Origin: Sedimentimonas flavescens
GTDB taxonomy: Bacteria > Pseudomonadota > Alphaproteobacteria > Rhodobacterales > Rhodobacteraceae
Direction of reading: 5' to 3'
Assembly (NCBI RefSeq): GCF_019264375.1
Contig: NZ_JAHVAI010000008.1
Span: 1-64,000 of the forward strand
DNA: 64,000 bases
The notes below the pieces were generated by a model. The model saw only the letters and a program-made list of their open reading frames with translations, was not told where the DNA came from and made no database searches. Numbering within the stretch: position 1 is the first letter of the stretch; the number at the start of each line of letters is the position of its first letter. The position numbers were made by a program, and so were the translations under genes. Of this stretch, positions 30,149 to 40,876 are shown one piece after another.

Positions 30149-32596
30149 ATGTCCAAGCAGCGACTCGTCATCATCGGCAATGGTATGGCCCCCGGCCGTA
30201 TGCTCGAACATCTCTTCGAGGTGAGCGACGCCTTCGAGGTGACGATTTTCAACGCAGAGCCCCGCGTGAACTACGACCGCATCATGCTGTCGCCGGTTCT
30301 GTCGGGCGAGAAAACCTATACCGACATCATCATCCACGGCGAAGGCTGGTACGCAGAGCGCGGCATCACCCTGCACAAGGGCGAGAAAATCGTGCAGATC
30401 GACCGCGACGAGCGCAAGGTCGTCTCGGACAAGGGCACTGTCGCGCATTATGACCGGCTGGTGATCGCCACCGGCTCGTCCCCCTTCATCATCCCGGTGC
30501 CCGGCTCTGACCTGCCCGGCGTACTGGCCTATCGCGATCTCGACGATACCGAGGGCATGATTGCCGCCTCGACGAAAGGCGGGCGCGCCGTGGTTATCGG
30601 TGGCGGCCTCCTGGGCCTTGAAGCCGCCGCAGGCCTGAAGCTGCGGGGCATGGAGGTGACCGTCATCCACCTGATGCCGACGCTGATGGAGCGCCAGCTG
30701 GACAGCGCCGCAGGCTACCTGCTGCAACGCGAGCTTGAAGGCCGCGGCATCGAGGTGCTCTGCCAGGCCAACACCAAGCGCATCATCGGCACCGACCGAG
30801 TCGAAGGCGTGGAGCTGGCCGACGGCCGCATCATCGACGCCTCGCTGGTCGTGATGGCCGTGGGTATCCGTCCGAACGTCAAACTGGCGCAAGAGGCCGG
30901 GCTGGCCGTCAACCGTGGCATCATGACCGATGCGACCATGCGCACCTCGGACCACTCGATCTACGCGGTGGGCGAATGCGTCGAGGTCGGCGGGATGGTC
31001 TATGGCCTCGTCGCCCCCCTCTACCGCATGGCCAAGGTCGCCGCCGAGCATCTGGCCGGCCCGTCGAAGGCCGAGTTTGCCCATGCCGAGACCCCGACAA
31101 AGCTCAAGGTCACCGGCGTGAACCTCTATTCGGTGGGCGATTTCGCCGAAGGCCCCGACCGCGAGGATATCGTGCTGCGCGATGCAGCACGCGGCAGCTA
31201 CAAGCGCGTAATCCTCAAGGATAACAAGATCATCGGCGCTGTTCTTTACGGCGATGTCGCCGATGGCGGCTGGTATAACGAGATGCTGAAATCCGGCGAG
31301 GACGTCGAAGGAATGCGCGAGACGCTGATCTTCGGGCAGGCCTATCAGGGCGGCGGTAATGCTGACCCGCTGGCCGCCGTGGCGAGCCTGCCCGACGATG
31401 CCGAGATCTGCGGTTGCAACGGCATCACCAAGGGCCAGATCATGGCCGCGATCCGCGACAAGGGCCTGACCTCGCTGGCCGAGGTGCGCGCGCATACCAA
31501 GGCCTCGGCCTCCTGCGGTACCTGCACGGGGCTCGTCGAGAATGTCATGGGCCTGACGCTTGGCGATACCTTCGTCATCCCACAGGCTGCCGGCATGTGC
31601 CCCTGCACCACGCATGGCCATGGCGAGGCGCGCCGCCTGATCCGCGCCAAGGGGCTGAAATCCATCCCCGCCGTGATGCAGGAGCTGGAGTGGTCCACCC
31701 CCGAGGGCTGCGCCAAGTGCCGCCCCGCGCTGAACTATTACCTCGTGTGCGACTGGCCGGGAGAATACACGGATGATCAGCAATCGCGCTTCATCAACGA
31801 GCGTGTGCACGCCAACATCCAGAAGGACGGCACCTATTCGGTCGTGCCGCGCATGTTCGGCGGCCTGACCACCGCCGATGAGCTGCGCGCCATCGCGGAT
31901 GTGGCCGATCGCTACAGCATCCCCACGATCAAGGTCACCGGCGGCCAGCGCATCGACCTTCTGGGCGTGAAGAAGGAAGACCTGATCCCGGTCTGGAAGG
32001 ATCTCAACGACGCCGGGATGATCTCGGGCGCGGCCTATTCCAAGGGTCTGCGCACGGTCAAGACCTGCGTCGGCAAGGATTTCTGCCGCTTCGGCACGCA
32101 GGACTCGATGGGCCTGGGCGTCAAGCTTGAGAAGTTCCTCTGGGGTTCGTGGTCGCCCGCCAAGCTCAAGCTCGCAGTCACCGGCTGCCCGCGCAACTGC
32201 GCCGAGGCGACCTGCAAGGACATCGGAGTGATCTGCGTCGATAGCGGCTACGAGATCGTCTATGGCGGCGCGGCGGGCCTGCATATCCAGGGCACCACCA
32301 AGCTTGGCAACGTCAAGACCGAGGCTGAGGTGATCGAGGTCATCGGCGCCATGACCCAGATGTATCGCGAGCAGGGCTTCTACCTGGAGCGCATCTACAA
32401 ATGGGCCGAGCGCGTGGGCTACGAGCACATCAAGGACGTGATCCTGAACGACCTTGAGGCGCGCAAGGCCTTTTACGACCGCTTCGTCTATTCGCAGCAA
32501 TTCGCGCAGACCGACCCCTGGGCCGAGCGCGTCGCGGGCGCCGAAGCGCATGAATTCAGCAACATGGCAGAAATCAAACTGGAGGCCGCGGAATGA
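30149..32596 (+). CDS. nirB: assimilatory nitrite reductase large subunit
   Basis: 815-residue NAD(P)H-dependent siroheme nitrite reductase (also called NasB), reducing nitrite to ammonium. N-terminal FAD/NAD domains (IIGNGMAPGRMLEHL at 5-19; VVIGGGLLGLEAAAGL near 150), BFD-like 2Fe-2S region (CGCNGITKGQ and CGTCTGLV near 420-455), then the siroheme/4Fe-4S domain with C-x5-C (TCVGKDFCRFG) and C-x3-C (TGCPRNCAEA). All cofactor cysteines are present. Start 30149 (MSKQRLVIIG) has GGAG 7 bases upstream, giving about 45 bases from the leader hairpins. It overlaps nirD by four bases. Confidence 0.96.
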   Translation: MSKQRLVIIGNGMAPGRMLEHLFEVSDAFEVTIFNAEPRVNYDRIMLSPVLSGEKTYTDIIIHGEGWYAERGITLHKGEKIVQIDRDERKVVSDKGTVAHYDRLVIATGSSPFIIPVPGSDLPGVLAYRDLDDTEGMIAASTKGGRAVVIGGGLLGLEAAAGLKLRGMEVTVIHLMPTLMERQLDSAAGYLLQRELEGRGIEVLCQANTKRIIGTDRVEGVELADGRIIDASLVVMAVGIRPNVKLAQEAGLAVNRGIMTDATMRTSDHSIYAVGECVEVGGMVYGLVAPLYRMAKVAAEHLAGPSKAEFAHAETPTKLKVTGVNLYSVGDFAEGPDREDIVLRDAARGSYKRVILKDNKIIGAVLYGDVADGGWYNEMLKSGEDVEGMRETLIFGQAYQGGGNADPLAAVASLPDDAEICGCNGITKGQIMAAIRDKGLTSLAEVRAHTKASASCGTCTGLVENVMGLTLGDTFVIPQAAGMCPCTTHGHGEARRLIRAKGLKSIPAVMQELEWSTPEGCAKCRPALNYYLVCDWPGEYTDDQQSRFINERVHANIQKDGTYSVVPRMFGGLTTADELRAIADVADRYSIPTIKVTGGQRIDLLGVKKEDLIPVWKDLNDAGMISGAAYSKGLRTVKTCVGKDFCRFGTQDSMGLGVKLEKFLWGSWSPAKLKLAVTGCPRNCAEATCKDIGVICVDSGYEIVYGGAAGLHIQGTTKLGNVKTEAEVIEVIGAMTQMYREQGFYLERIYKWAERVGYEHIKDVILNDLEARKAFYDRFVYSQQFAQTDPWAERVAGAEAHEFSNMAEIKLEAAE

Positions 32597-32913
32597 ACGC
32601 CCCGCTCAGAAACTGGGTCGCGATCGGCTCGATCAACGACATTCCGCGCCAGGGCGCGCGTTGCGTGAAGAACGGCGAGATGACCATCGCGGTTTTCCGC
32701 ACCTCGGACGACCAGGTCTTCGCGCTCGAAGACAAATGCCCGCACAAGAATGGGCCGCTCAGCCAGGGGATCGTGCATGGCGGATGCGTCACCTGCCCCC
32801 TGCACAACTGGGTGATCTCGCTCGAAACCGGCGCCGCGCAGGGTGCCGACGAAGGCCAGACCGCCTCCTTCCCCGTCAAACTCGACGGTCAGACCGTACT
32901 GCTTGGTCTCTGA
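32593..32913 (+). CDS. nirD: nitrite reductase small subunit (Rieske type)
   Basis: 106-residue partner of NirB. The Rieske ligands are complete: CPH in DKCPHKNGP and CPLH in VTCPLHNWV, which supports a bound 2Fe-2S cluster; some enterobacterial NirD proteins have lost these residues. The ATG overlaps the nirB stop (ATGA), so the two are translationally coupled. In Paracoccus-type nas operons the next genes are a formate/nitrite transporter and a nitrate reductase; here only a fragment of the transporter remains. Confidence 0.94.
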   Translation: MNAPLRNWVAIGSINDIPRQGARCVKNGEMTIAVFRTSDDQVFALEDKCPHKNGPLSQGIVHGGCVTCPLHNWVISLETGAAQGADEGQTASFPVKLDGQTVLLGL

Positions 32914-32933
32914 CCTCTCCAACAAAGGGACAG

Positions 32934-33236
32934 ATTACGGCTTACGTCCAGCCTGCCGAATTCGCCGCCAAGATGATCGAGGCCGGTGAATCCAAGACCC
33001 TGATGTCGACCAAGGGCACGCTGATCCGCGCCTATATGGCAGGCGCGATCCTCGCGCTGGCCGTGCTCTGCATCGTGCTGGCGGGCTTCGCCTGTCGCCG
33101 ACCCATAGCAGCCAACAGGATGAAGCCGCGCCGATCCTGTCAGAAGACACGCCGAGAAATCCGGCGACGGCATCATTCGGCTATCGACTTCGACAGACCG
33201 TCACCCGCGTTTTCAACGCCAAGGGCGACCGCGTGA
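32934..33236 (+). pseudogene. truncated formate/nitrite transporter (FNT) remnant
   Basis: Codons from 32940 read AYVQPAEFAAKMIEAGES and then TLIRAYMAGAILALAV, the N-terminus and first membrane helix of FNT-family nitrite channels (NirC/NasH). The expected start codon at 32934 is ATT, not ATG, preceded by an AAAGGGACAG ribosome-site-like stretch. FNT similarity stops near 33061, after about 42 codons of the usual 260-plus; the frame then runs through unrelated sequence to a stop at 33236. Another frame reads protein-like from about 33062 to 33330 (including TVTRVFNAKGDRVKIEMRA), suggesting a deletion that joined the FNT start to the end of an unidentified gene. Confidence 0.75.
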
Positions 33237-33288
33237 AGATCGAGATGCGCGCGGCCAGTACCTGCAGTATCGCGCCAGGTAAGGCCGC

Positions 33289-33732
33289 TCAGCCCGCCAA
33301 AAGCGAACACACCCGGCGCACGCAAAGCGCGTAGCCCTCGACGCCGAAGCCCGCCATCACCCCGTCCGCGCGCAACGAGACATAGGAGTGGTGGCGAAAG
33401 CTTTCGCGCTTGTGCACGTTCGAGATATGGCACTCGAAGACCGGCCCCTCGAAGGTATTCAGCGCATCGAGGATCGCGACCGAAGTATGGGTATAGGCGC
33501 CGGGGTTGATCACGATCGCGCAGGCCTCGTCGCGCGCGCGGTGGATCAGCTCGACCAGACCGCCTTCGTAGTTTGACTGGAACAGCTGAACCTCGAACCC
33601 CTTCTCGGCCGCGACGGCGGCGCAGGCCCGCTCAACGTCGTCCAGCGTGTCATGGCCATAGATCTCGGGCTGCCGCTTGCCGAGCAGGTTCAGGTTGGGT
33701 CCGTTCAGAATAAAGATCGGCTTGCGGCTCAT
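33289..33732 (-). CDS. aroQ: 3-dehydroquinate dehydratase, type II
   Basis: 147-residue dodecameric enzyme of the shikimate pathway. Catalytic Tyr25 lies in RQPEIYG of the mobile loop; [11 protein letters not shown] starts the protein; the catalytic His and substrate contacts lie in [15 protein letters not shown] 33732 follows a GAGAGAACCCC stretch. The frame stays open upstream to 33933 but runs through a terminator and is not coding. No other shikimate genes are adjacent. Confidence 0.95.
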   Translation of the reverse strand: MSRKPIFILNGPNLNLLGKRQPEIYGHDTLDDVERACAAVAAEKGFEVQLFQSNYEGGLVELIHRARDEACAIVINPGAYTHTSVAILDALNTFEGPVFECHISNVHKRESFRHHSYVSLRADGVMAGFGVEGYALCVRRVCSLLAG

Positions 33733-33822
33733 GGGGTTCTCTCCGGTCGTGCTGCGCCACTCCTTGTTAGCCCAGCATTCGCCCTGTGGCGAGTGTTTGC
33801 GCAACCTCCGAGGCGCAAAGCA

Positions 33823-33849
33823 AAAAAGCGCGCCATTCGGCGCGCTTTG
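33823..33849 (-). terminator. intrinsic terminator of the NDUFS4-like gene
   Basis: On the minus strand, AAAGCGCGCC (from 33849) pairs with GGCGCGCTTT (33835-33826) around a 4-base loop, a 10-base-pair perfect stem followed by a run of six Ts (33828-33823). It lies 32 bases past the NDUFS4-like stop and upstream of aroQ. Confidence 0.88.
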
Positions 33850-33880
33850 GTTCTGGTCCCCTGAAACGGGAAACGTTCGC

Positions 33881-34192
33881 TCAGTGCGTCCAGTTCGCGC
33901 GGCGATCCGAGGCGAAGTTTTCGCCATAACCACGGGTGCGGATGTTGGCGGCGCGCTTGTGCGGTTCGGTCACGGTGTACTCGAGGCCCTGCTCCTTGGC
34001 ATAGGTCTCGGCGGCCTCGCGGCTTTCGAACTTGAGGCGCACCTGCGACTGCGTGTCGTCCGAGCTGGTCCAGCCCATCAGCGGGTCGATATCGCGCGCT
34101 GTCGCCGGAGCGAAGTCCAGATACCAGATCTTGGTCTTGGCTTGGCCGGATTGCATGGCATTGCGGGCCGGCTGATAAATACGCGCGCGCAT
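33881..34192 (-). CDS. ETC complex I subunit, NDUFS4-like
   Basis: 103 residues matching the short alphaproteobacterial homologues of mitochondrial NDUFS4 (18 kDa/AQDQ subunit): [19 protein letters not shown], then [25 protein letters not shown], and [15 protein letters not shown] at the end. In alphaproteobacterial complex I this subunit sits on the peripheral arm near the FMN and Fe-S modules. It is encoded away from the nuo operon, as is usual. ATG 34192; its own terminator follows. Confidence 0.9.
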   Translation of the reverse strand: MRARIYQPARNAMQSGQAKTKIWYLDFAPATARDIDPLMGWTSSDDTQSQVRLKFESREAAETYAKEQGLEYTVTEPHKRAANIRTRGYGENFASDRRANWTH

Positions 34193-34316
34193 GGCTTATC
34201 TCCTCGGATGCTTGGCCTTTCTTAGTCAATCGGGCCAAAAGCGCAAGCCCTTTGGGCGCCTTGGCCTGTCAATTGCCGCCGATTGCCGCGCTGCGGCCAT
34301 AGCAGACCTTGCAAGA

Positions 34317-34331
34317 GAACAAAAATAGATC
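34317..34331 (+). promoter_or_regulatory. near-consensus alphaproteobacterial LexA (SOS) box
   Basis: GAAC-N7-GATC, one mismatch from the GAAC-N7-GAAC/GTTC-N7-GTTC direct repeat bound by LexA in Rhodobacter and relatives. It lies 28 bases before the uvrB ATG, in an AT-rich stretch fitting the promoter. uvrB is an SOS gene in many bacteria, which supports but does not prove the call. Confidence 0.4.
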
Positions 34332-34359
34332 AAATTAGGCAGGCCCCGGAGGTTTCGCC

Positions 34360-36539
<2,180 letters not shown>

Positions 36540-36543
<4 letters not shown>

Positions 36544-37289
36544 GATTTGCGACGCCGATACTCGCTGCCTTGCTAGCCTGCGCACTCCCGGCTCAGGCAC
36601 AGCGGATGGATTGCGCCCCGCCCCCTTTCCAATCGCACCAAGGCGTCGCGGATCTGGCTGCGGCGGTCGAGCCGGTCCTGGCGCGCTTCCCCGCTCTACG
36701 CGCGACACTTTTCCAGGAGGCGCGCTCGCTTTGTCTGGCCGACACCTTGCACGACGCGCGCGGATATCTTGAGGCAGACGCTCTACGCATCGTGATCGCA
36801 GCCGACCTGCCACCACGGCTGCAACAAGCCATCCTGATCCATGAACTGCGCCACCTGCAGCAGCAATCGGCGGGCACCTGCCCCGCCCCCGACCTGTCGA
36901 TGCGAGAAAACGCGCGGGCAATCTTTGCGATGGAGGCCGATTCCAGCGCCTACAGCCTTACCGTCGCTTGGGAACTATGGCAGGACGGCCTGCCCGATCT
37001 GTGGGAGGCTCTCTCACTCTGGCCAATGCAGGCGGATATCGCGCGGACTTACCGGCAGGCATTCACGCAAAACGGTAACGCGGCATACGCTGCCAGCGCG
37101 GCGTTCACGCAATGGTATGCGAACCCGATCCGGCGCGAGAGCTATTACATCGCGGCATGTTCCGATTATCTCGAACAGCTCGACCGCAACCATCTCCCGC
37201 CCGGCAGCGGGCGCCTGCCACCCGACTTCTTTCGCCAACTCTGCAAATTGCCAGACGGCTCGCCCTATCCCTGCGAAGAGGCGGGATAG
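36540..37289 (+). CDS. secreted putative metalloprotease-like protein with HExxH
   Basis: 249 residues. Signal peptide (cleavage after PAQA), then a zincin-like motif [11 protein letters not shown] near residue 100 with an acidic residue about 25 positions later ([20 protein letters not shown]), the layout of DUF6782-like putative metallopeptidases. Cysteines near both ends ([21 protein letters not shown]) suggest disulfides in the periplasm. It starts at GTG 36540, overlapping the uvrB stop (GTGA), with AAGGA upstream inside uvrB. No substrate is known. Coupling to uvrB is probably positional. Confidence 0.65.
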
Positions 37290-37301
37290 GGCGTCGCAAA
37301 C

Positions 37302-37901
37302 TCAGCTTTGCGGCGTCACCGTCAGCCCCAGCATCCGCCAGGCCTGCATACCGCCGCGATAATAATAGATTTTCTCGGCAGGGAAACCCGCTTCGATCAT
37401 GCGCCGGGCGGCGGTGGGCGACTGGCCGCACCAGGGACCGTTGCAATAGAGCGCGGCGGATTTCACGCCCTCGACCGAGCAGTCAAACCCGTCGAAATCA
37501 GGCTCGCAGCCCAGTTCACCCAAGCGGTCGGCGGCCTCGGTATAGGGAACGCTGATCGCTCCGGGGATGGCGCCCGCCTCGAAATCGGCGCGCACGCGGC
37601 CATCGATGACCACCACACTCGGGTCTTGCAGGAACTGCAGCATCTCAAGCTCGCCGATCGGTGTAACGCCCGGCGCCGGGATCATCGGCTGAAGGCAGAA
37701 ATTCGGGCAGGGACGCGAGGTGCGCGCCCATTCGCCGCTTAGCTCATTCGCGTTGTCCTGAATGCGCGCGATCTCGACCGGACCGGAGTCGGTCTCGACC
37801 GTGACGCTCATGATATCTGGGGTGATGCCCACCGGGGCGTTCTCGGCCAGAACCGGGGCCGAAAGGGCCAGAATTGAAACAAGACCCAAAGCAATGCGCA
37901 T
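37302..37901 (-). CDS. periplasmic rhodanese-like protein with CNGPWC motif
   Basis: 199 residues with a Sec signal peptide (cleavage after VLA). One rhodanese domain (about 80-195): VVVIDGRVRADFEAGAIPGAI, then the active-site loop YCNGPWCGQSPTAARRMIEAG and YYYRGGMQAWRMLGL. The C-x-x-x-W-C form resembles the PQQ-dependent-catabolism-associated CXXCW rhodaneses, but one residue is added. A second Cys pair (RPCPNFC) precedes the domain. It may handle periplasmic sulfur or thiol redox. Convergent with the HExxH gene, 12 bases between stops. Confidence 0.75.
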   Translation of the reverse strand: MRIALGLVSILALSAPVLAENAPVGITPDIMSVTVETDSGPVEIARIQDNANELSGEWARTSRPCPNFCLQPMIPAPGVTPIGELEMLQFLQDPSVVVIDGRVRADFEAGAIPGAISVPYTEAADRLGELGCEPDFDGFDCSVEGVKSAALYCNGPWCGQSPTAARRMIEAGFPAEKIYYYRGGMQAWRMLGLTVTPQS

Positions 37902-37967
37902 TACATCCTCCCTGATTGTAACGCGCGAACACTAACATGCGAATTATTGAATATCTATAGCTTCCGT

Positions 37968-38591
37968 TCAGTCTCTCAGCTCAGCCAACAGGGCCAGAAC
38001 CTCGGTATGGGCCGGGCCCTTACGCGCGGCCTCAAGCGCGCCAAGCCCCTGCCCGAGCGTTTCGGCATAGACCACGCGATGGGCCAGAACCGTGTCGAGC
38101 AGATCGGCATCAAGCTGTTCGGCGGATTCGCGCACCTCGGCGTCAAGCCGGGTGCCGCGCTTGACGCGGTTGAGGACAACCTTGGGCCGTTTATTCTCGC
38201 GTTTGGCGAGGTCAATCACGCCCTCGGTCGCCCAGAGGTCCACATGGCTGGCCGCGACCGGAACAAGGATTACATCGGCCTCGCGCAGCGCGGGGCGCAG
38301 GTCGCTGTCGACCTTGGGCGGCGTGTCGATGATCACCACGTCCACGCTGCGCTTGAGCTTTTCGACTTCATAGCTGACGCCCCAGGCCGAGGAGGTCGAG
38401 AACTCCAGCCCGGGCTCGCCCAGCACATCGCGGCGCGCCAGAAACCAGCGCCCGAGCGACCCCTGCGGATCGGTATCGAGCAGCGCCACGCTCAGACCTT
38501 GTTGCAGGAAGCCGACTGCCAGGTTCACCGCCAGCGTCGTCTTGCCAGCACCGCCTTTTTGCTGCGCAACCGTAATGACCAGTCCAGACAT
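37968..38591 (-). CDS. ParA/MinD-family ATPase (orphan)
   Basis: 207 residues. Deviant Walker A QQKGGAGKTTLAVNLA at residues 10-25, switch I DTDPQGSLGRW near 40, Walker B VVIIDTPP near 85, as in short ParA proteins that position plasmids, chemoreceptor clusters or other cargo. No parB, parS repeats or chemotaxis genes are nearby, so it is not the chromosomal ParA. ATG 38591 has GGAGG 5 bases upstream; an in-frame GTG at 38597 is an alternative. Cargo unknown. Confidence 0.85.
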   Translation of the reverse strand: MSGLVITVAQQKGGAGKTTLAVNLAVGFLQQGLSVALLDTDPQGSLGRWFLARRDVLGEPGLEFSTSSAWGVSYEVEKLKRSVDVVIIDTPPKVDSDLRPALREADVILVPVAASHVDLWATEGVIDLAKRENKRPKVVLNRVKRGTRLDAEVRESAEQLDADLLDTVLAHRVVYAETLGQGLGALEAARKGPAHTEVLALLAELRD

Positions 38592-38654
38592 CCCCACCTC
38601 CTATGCCGCAGCGCAGCATAGGCTGAGTCGTCATGGAATGCACGTCCTTTGGCG

Positions 38655-38972
38655 TCAATAGTCGCCGAAGACCTCATACATCACAGGTTCGAAGCTGCGG
38701 CACAGCGTAGCGATATGCCGGTTGCGGGTGATCATCTCGGCCGAGCGCAGCATGGCCTGGTAGTCGCCGCGCTTCTCCCATTTGGAATAGGTCGCAATGC
38801 GGGTATGGGCGTCGTTCATGTGAACACCGGCCCCGATGAAGCCGGGCTGGTGGCGGATGCAATTCTCATAGGCATCCGTCAGTGCCTCCATCAGCTCCAT
38901 CGCGGTGGCGGGCGTCATCTCGAACGTGCAGATGACGGTTTGTCCGGTGAAATCCTTGGTGATCTCGGTCAT
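38655..38972 (-). CDS. antibiotic-biosynthesis-monooxygenase (ABM) domain protein
   Basis: 105-residue dimeric alpha-beta barrel protein. Pattern of an ABM fold: a strand (GQTVICTFEMTPA), helices (AMELMEALTDAYENCIRHQ), the PGFIGAGVHMN strand and IATYSKWEKRGDYQAML. These act as cofactor-free oxygenases, heme-degrading enzymes or dehalogenation accessory proteins; conserved Trp in YSKWE is typical of the fold only. ATG 38972 with GGAGGA upstream. It lies between the ParA and TRAP genes without obvious operon ties. Confidence 0.7.
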   Translation of the reverse strand: MTEITKDFTGQTVICTFEMTPATAMELMEALTDAYENCIRHQPGFIGAGVHMNDAHTRIATYSKWEKRGDYQAMLRSAEMITRNRHIATLCRSFEPVMYEVFGDY

Positions 38973-39035
38973 GGCGGGTCCTCCTGCGGTCATGCTTGCA
39001 CAGCGACGCAGGAAAATCACCCGTTTTCAAAGACC

Positions 39036-40340
39036 TCAGAGCATCACAAGCGCGATCCCCGGCACTGCAAAGATCAGCGCTGTGCGCAGCAGGTCGCTCG
39101 CCACGAACCAGATCACGGTGCGCCAGGTGGCCGACATCGGCGTCGTCTCGTCGATGGCGTTGATGACAAAGAGATTGAGTCCCACCGGCGGGGTGATGAG
39201 GCCAACCTCCACCACGATCAGCACGAGAATGCCGAACCAGATCGCGGTCGCCTCGGCCTCCATGCCGAAATCAAGGCCCGCGACGATGGGCCAAAAGGTC
39301 GGGATTGTCAGCAGAATCATCGAAAGGCTGTCCATGAAACAGCCCAGCACGAGATAGAGGATCAGGATCAGCGCAAGAATCGCATGAGGGGTCAGACCCC
39401 ACGCGCCGATCACGTCGGCCAGTTCCTGCGGCACCCGCGTAATGCCCAGAAACCCGTTATAGACAGCGGCACCCAGGATGATGAAGAAGATCATCCCCGT
39501 GGTTTCGACTGTGGCCAGCAGCGCGCGGCGCAATCCACCGGCTCCAAGCGAAACCCAGGCCATCAACCCGACGCCCGCCGCACCGACCGCCGCACCCTCG
39601 GTGGGCGAGAAGAGCCCGCCATAGATCCCGCCGACGACCAGCATGAAGATCGCCACCACTTGCCAGATTTGTGCAACCGCGCGCAAACGCGCAGGCCAAG
39701 GCTGCGCGGCACGCGTGCCGGCGGCCTGTGGATGGCGCCGCAGGTAAAGCGCCACGACAAGCATATAGCCCAGCATCGCCAGCAGCCCCGGAACGATGGC
39801 GGCGGCGAAAAGCCGGGCGATGTTCTGTTCTGTCAGAATCGCGAAGATCACCAGCACGACCGAGGGCGGGATCAGGATGCCAAGCGTCCCGCCCGCCGCC
39901 AGCGCGGCGGTCGAAAGCCCACCTGCATAACCCGCCGCGCGCATCTCGGGCAGGGCCACGCGGCCCATCGTCGCCGCCGTGGCCAGCGACGAGCCGCAGA
40001 TCGCCCCGAACCCCGCGCAAGCGCCGATCGCCGCCATCGCCAGCCCCCCCTTGCGATGACCAATGAGCGCATCGGCCGCACGAAAGAGCGCGCGGCTCAT
40101 ACCTCCCTGCGTGGCGAACTGGCCCATCAGCAGGAAAAACGGCACGACTGACAGGTCGTAATTGGCGAAGGTCGAGAAGGCCTCGTTCTTGATCTTTGCA
40201 AGCCACATGTCGGGGCTGCCGGTGACCAGCCACAGCCCCCCTGCCCCGACCGCCAGCATCGCCAGACCGATGGGCGCGCGCAGCGCGATCAGCACCAGCA
40301 GCAGCGGGAACGAGACCAGACCAAGCGCCAGATCGCTCAT
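39036..40340 (-). CDS. dctM: TRAP transporter large permease (DctM)
   Basis: 434 residues with about 12 membrane helices, the Na+-driven channel subunit of a TRAP importer. DctM signatures: VPFFLLMGQFATQGGMSRAL, CGSSLATAATMGRVALPEM, AAGGTLGILIPPSVVLVIFA and VGLITPPVGLNLFVIN. ATG 40340 overlaps the small-permease stop (ATGA). Gene order P-Q-M on the minus strand. The ligand cannot be inferred from the permease. Confidence 0.9.
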   Translation of the reverse strand: MSDLALGLVSFPLLLVLIALRAPIGLAMLAVGAGGLWLVTGSPDMWLAKIKNEAFSTFANYDLSVVPFFLLMGQFATQGGMSRALFRAADALIGHRKGGLAMAAIGACAGFGAICGSSLATAATMGRVALPEMRAAGYAGGLSTAALAAGGTLGILIPPSVVLVIFAILTEQNIARLFAAAIVPGLLAMLGYMLVVALYLRRHPQAAGTRAAQPWPARLRAVAQIWQVVAIFMLVVGGIYGGLFSPTEGAAVGAAGVGLMAWVSLGAGGLRRALLATVETTGMIFFIILGAAVYNGFLGITRVPQELADVIGAWGLTPHAILALILILYLVLGCFMDSLSMILLTIPTFWPIVAGLDFGMEAEATAIWFGILVLIVVEVGLITPPVGLNLFVINAIDETTPMSATWRTVIWFVASDLLRTALIFAVPGIALVML

Positions 40341-40876
40341 CGCGCGCTCCGTCCGGGGCGGGCCAGCGCCGCACCGGTCTGCGCGGCAGCGACCAGCGCG
40401 GTCAACCACGCGCCGGGAAGGCAGGCCGCGTAGAACCACCAGAGCGGCCAGCCCAGCAGAAACGTCGTCGTGCCAGAGCGCATCTTGCCCAGCATCCCCG
40501 CCCCCAATCGCCATGCGATGACCGCCATCAGAAGTGCGGTGAGCGCGGGCCAAGCGATGGCCAGTACCCGCCGTGCAGGGTGCGGTAAACGCTCGGCCAG
40601 AAAATCGACGCGGGCATGGGCATGGTTATGCTGAACCAAGGGCAGCGCCGCGAAGACGATCATCGGCAGGCTGGCCTCGATCAGCTCAAAGCTGGCCTTG
40701 AGCGGCCCAAGCCCCGCAAGCACACCCGTCACGGTCTCTCCCAGCCACGCCGCGTGCGAGAGCTTCTGCGCCGCCGAGCCAAGCGCACTCAGCCCGACCA
40801 TCGCGATCAGCCCCAGCAGCGCCAGCCCACCGGCCAACGCCAGCGCTCGTACAGCGAAATCGAGCGCGCGGGCCAC
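40337..40876 (-). CDS. dctQ: TRAP transporter small permease (DctQ)
   Basis: 179 residues with four hydrophobic helices, the family topology. The LPLVQHNHAHARVDFLAERLP segment matches the DctQ N-H-R/VD core that faces the large subunit. It starts at GTG 40876, directly abutting the TAA of the binding-protein gene, and overlaps dctM by four bases. Confidence 0.85.
   Translation of the reverse strand: MARALDFAVRALALAGGLALLGLIAMVGLSALGSAAQKLSHAAWLGETVTGVLAGLGPLKASFELIEASLPMIVFAALPLVQHNHAHARVDFLAERLPHPARRVLAIAWPALTALLMAVIAWRLGAGMLGKMRSGTTTFLLGWPLWWFYAACLPGAWLTALVAAAQTGAALARPGRSAR

Noticed and set aside
30014-32551. An 845-codon open frame on the minus strand opposite nirB
   Set aside because: It is a mirror of high-GC codon bias in nirB. 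Its translation is His/Arg/Ala/Gly/Asp-rich without domains, while the plus strand encodes a complete NirB with all cofactor motifs.
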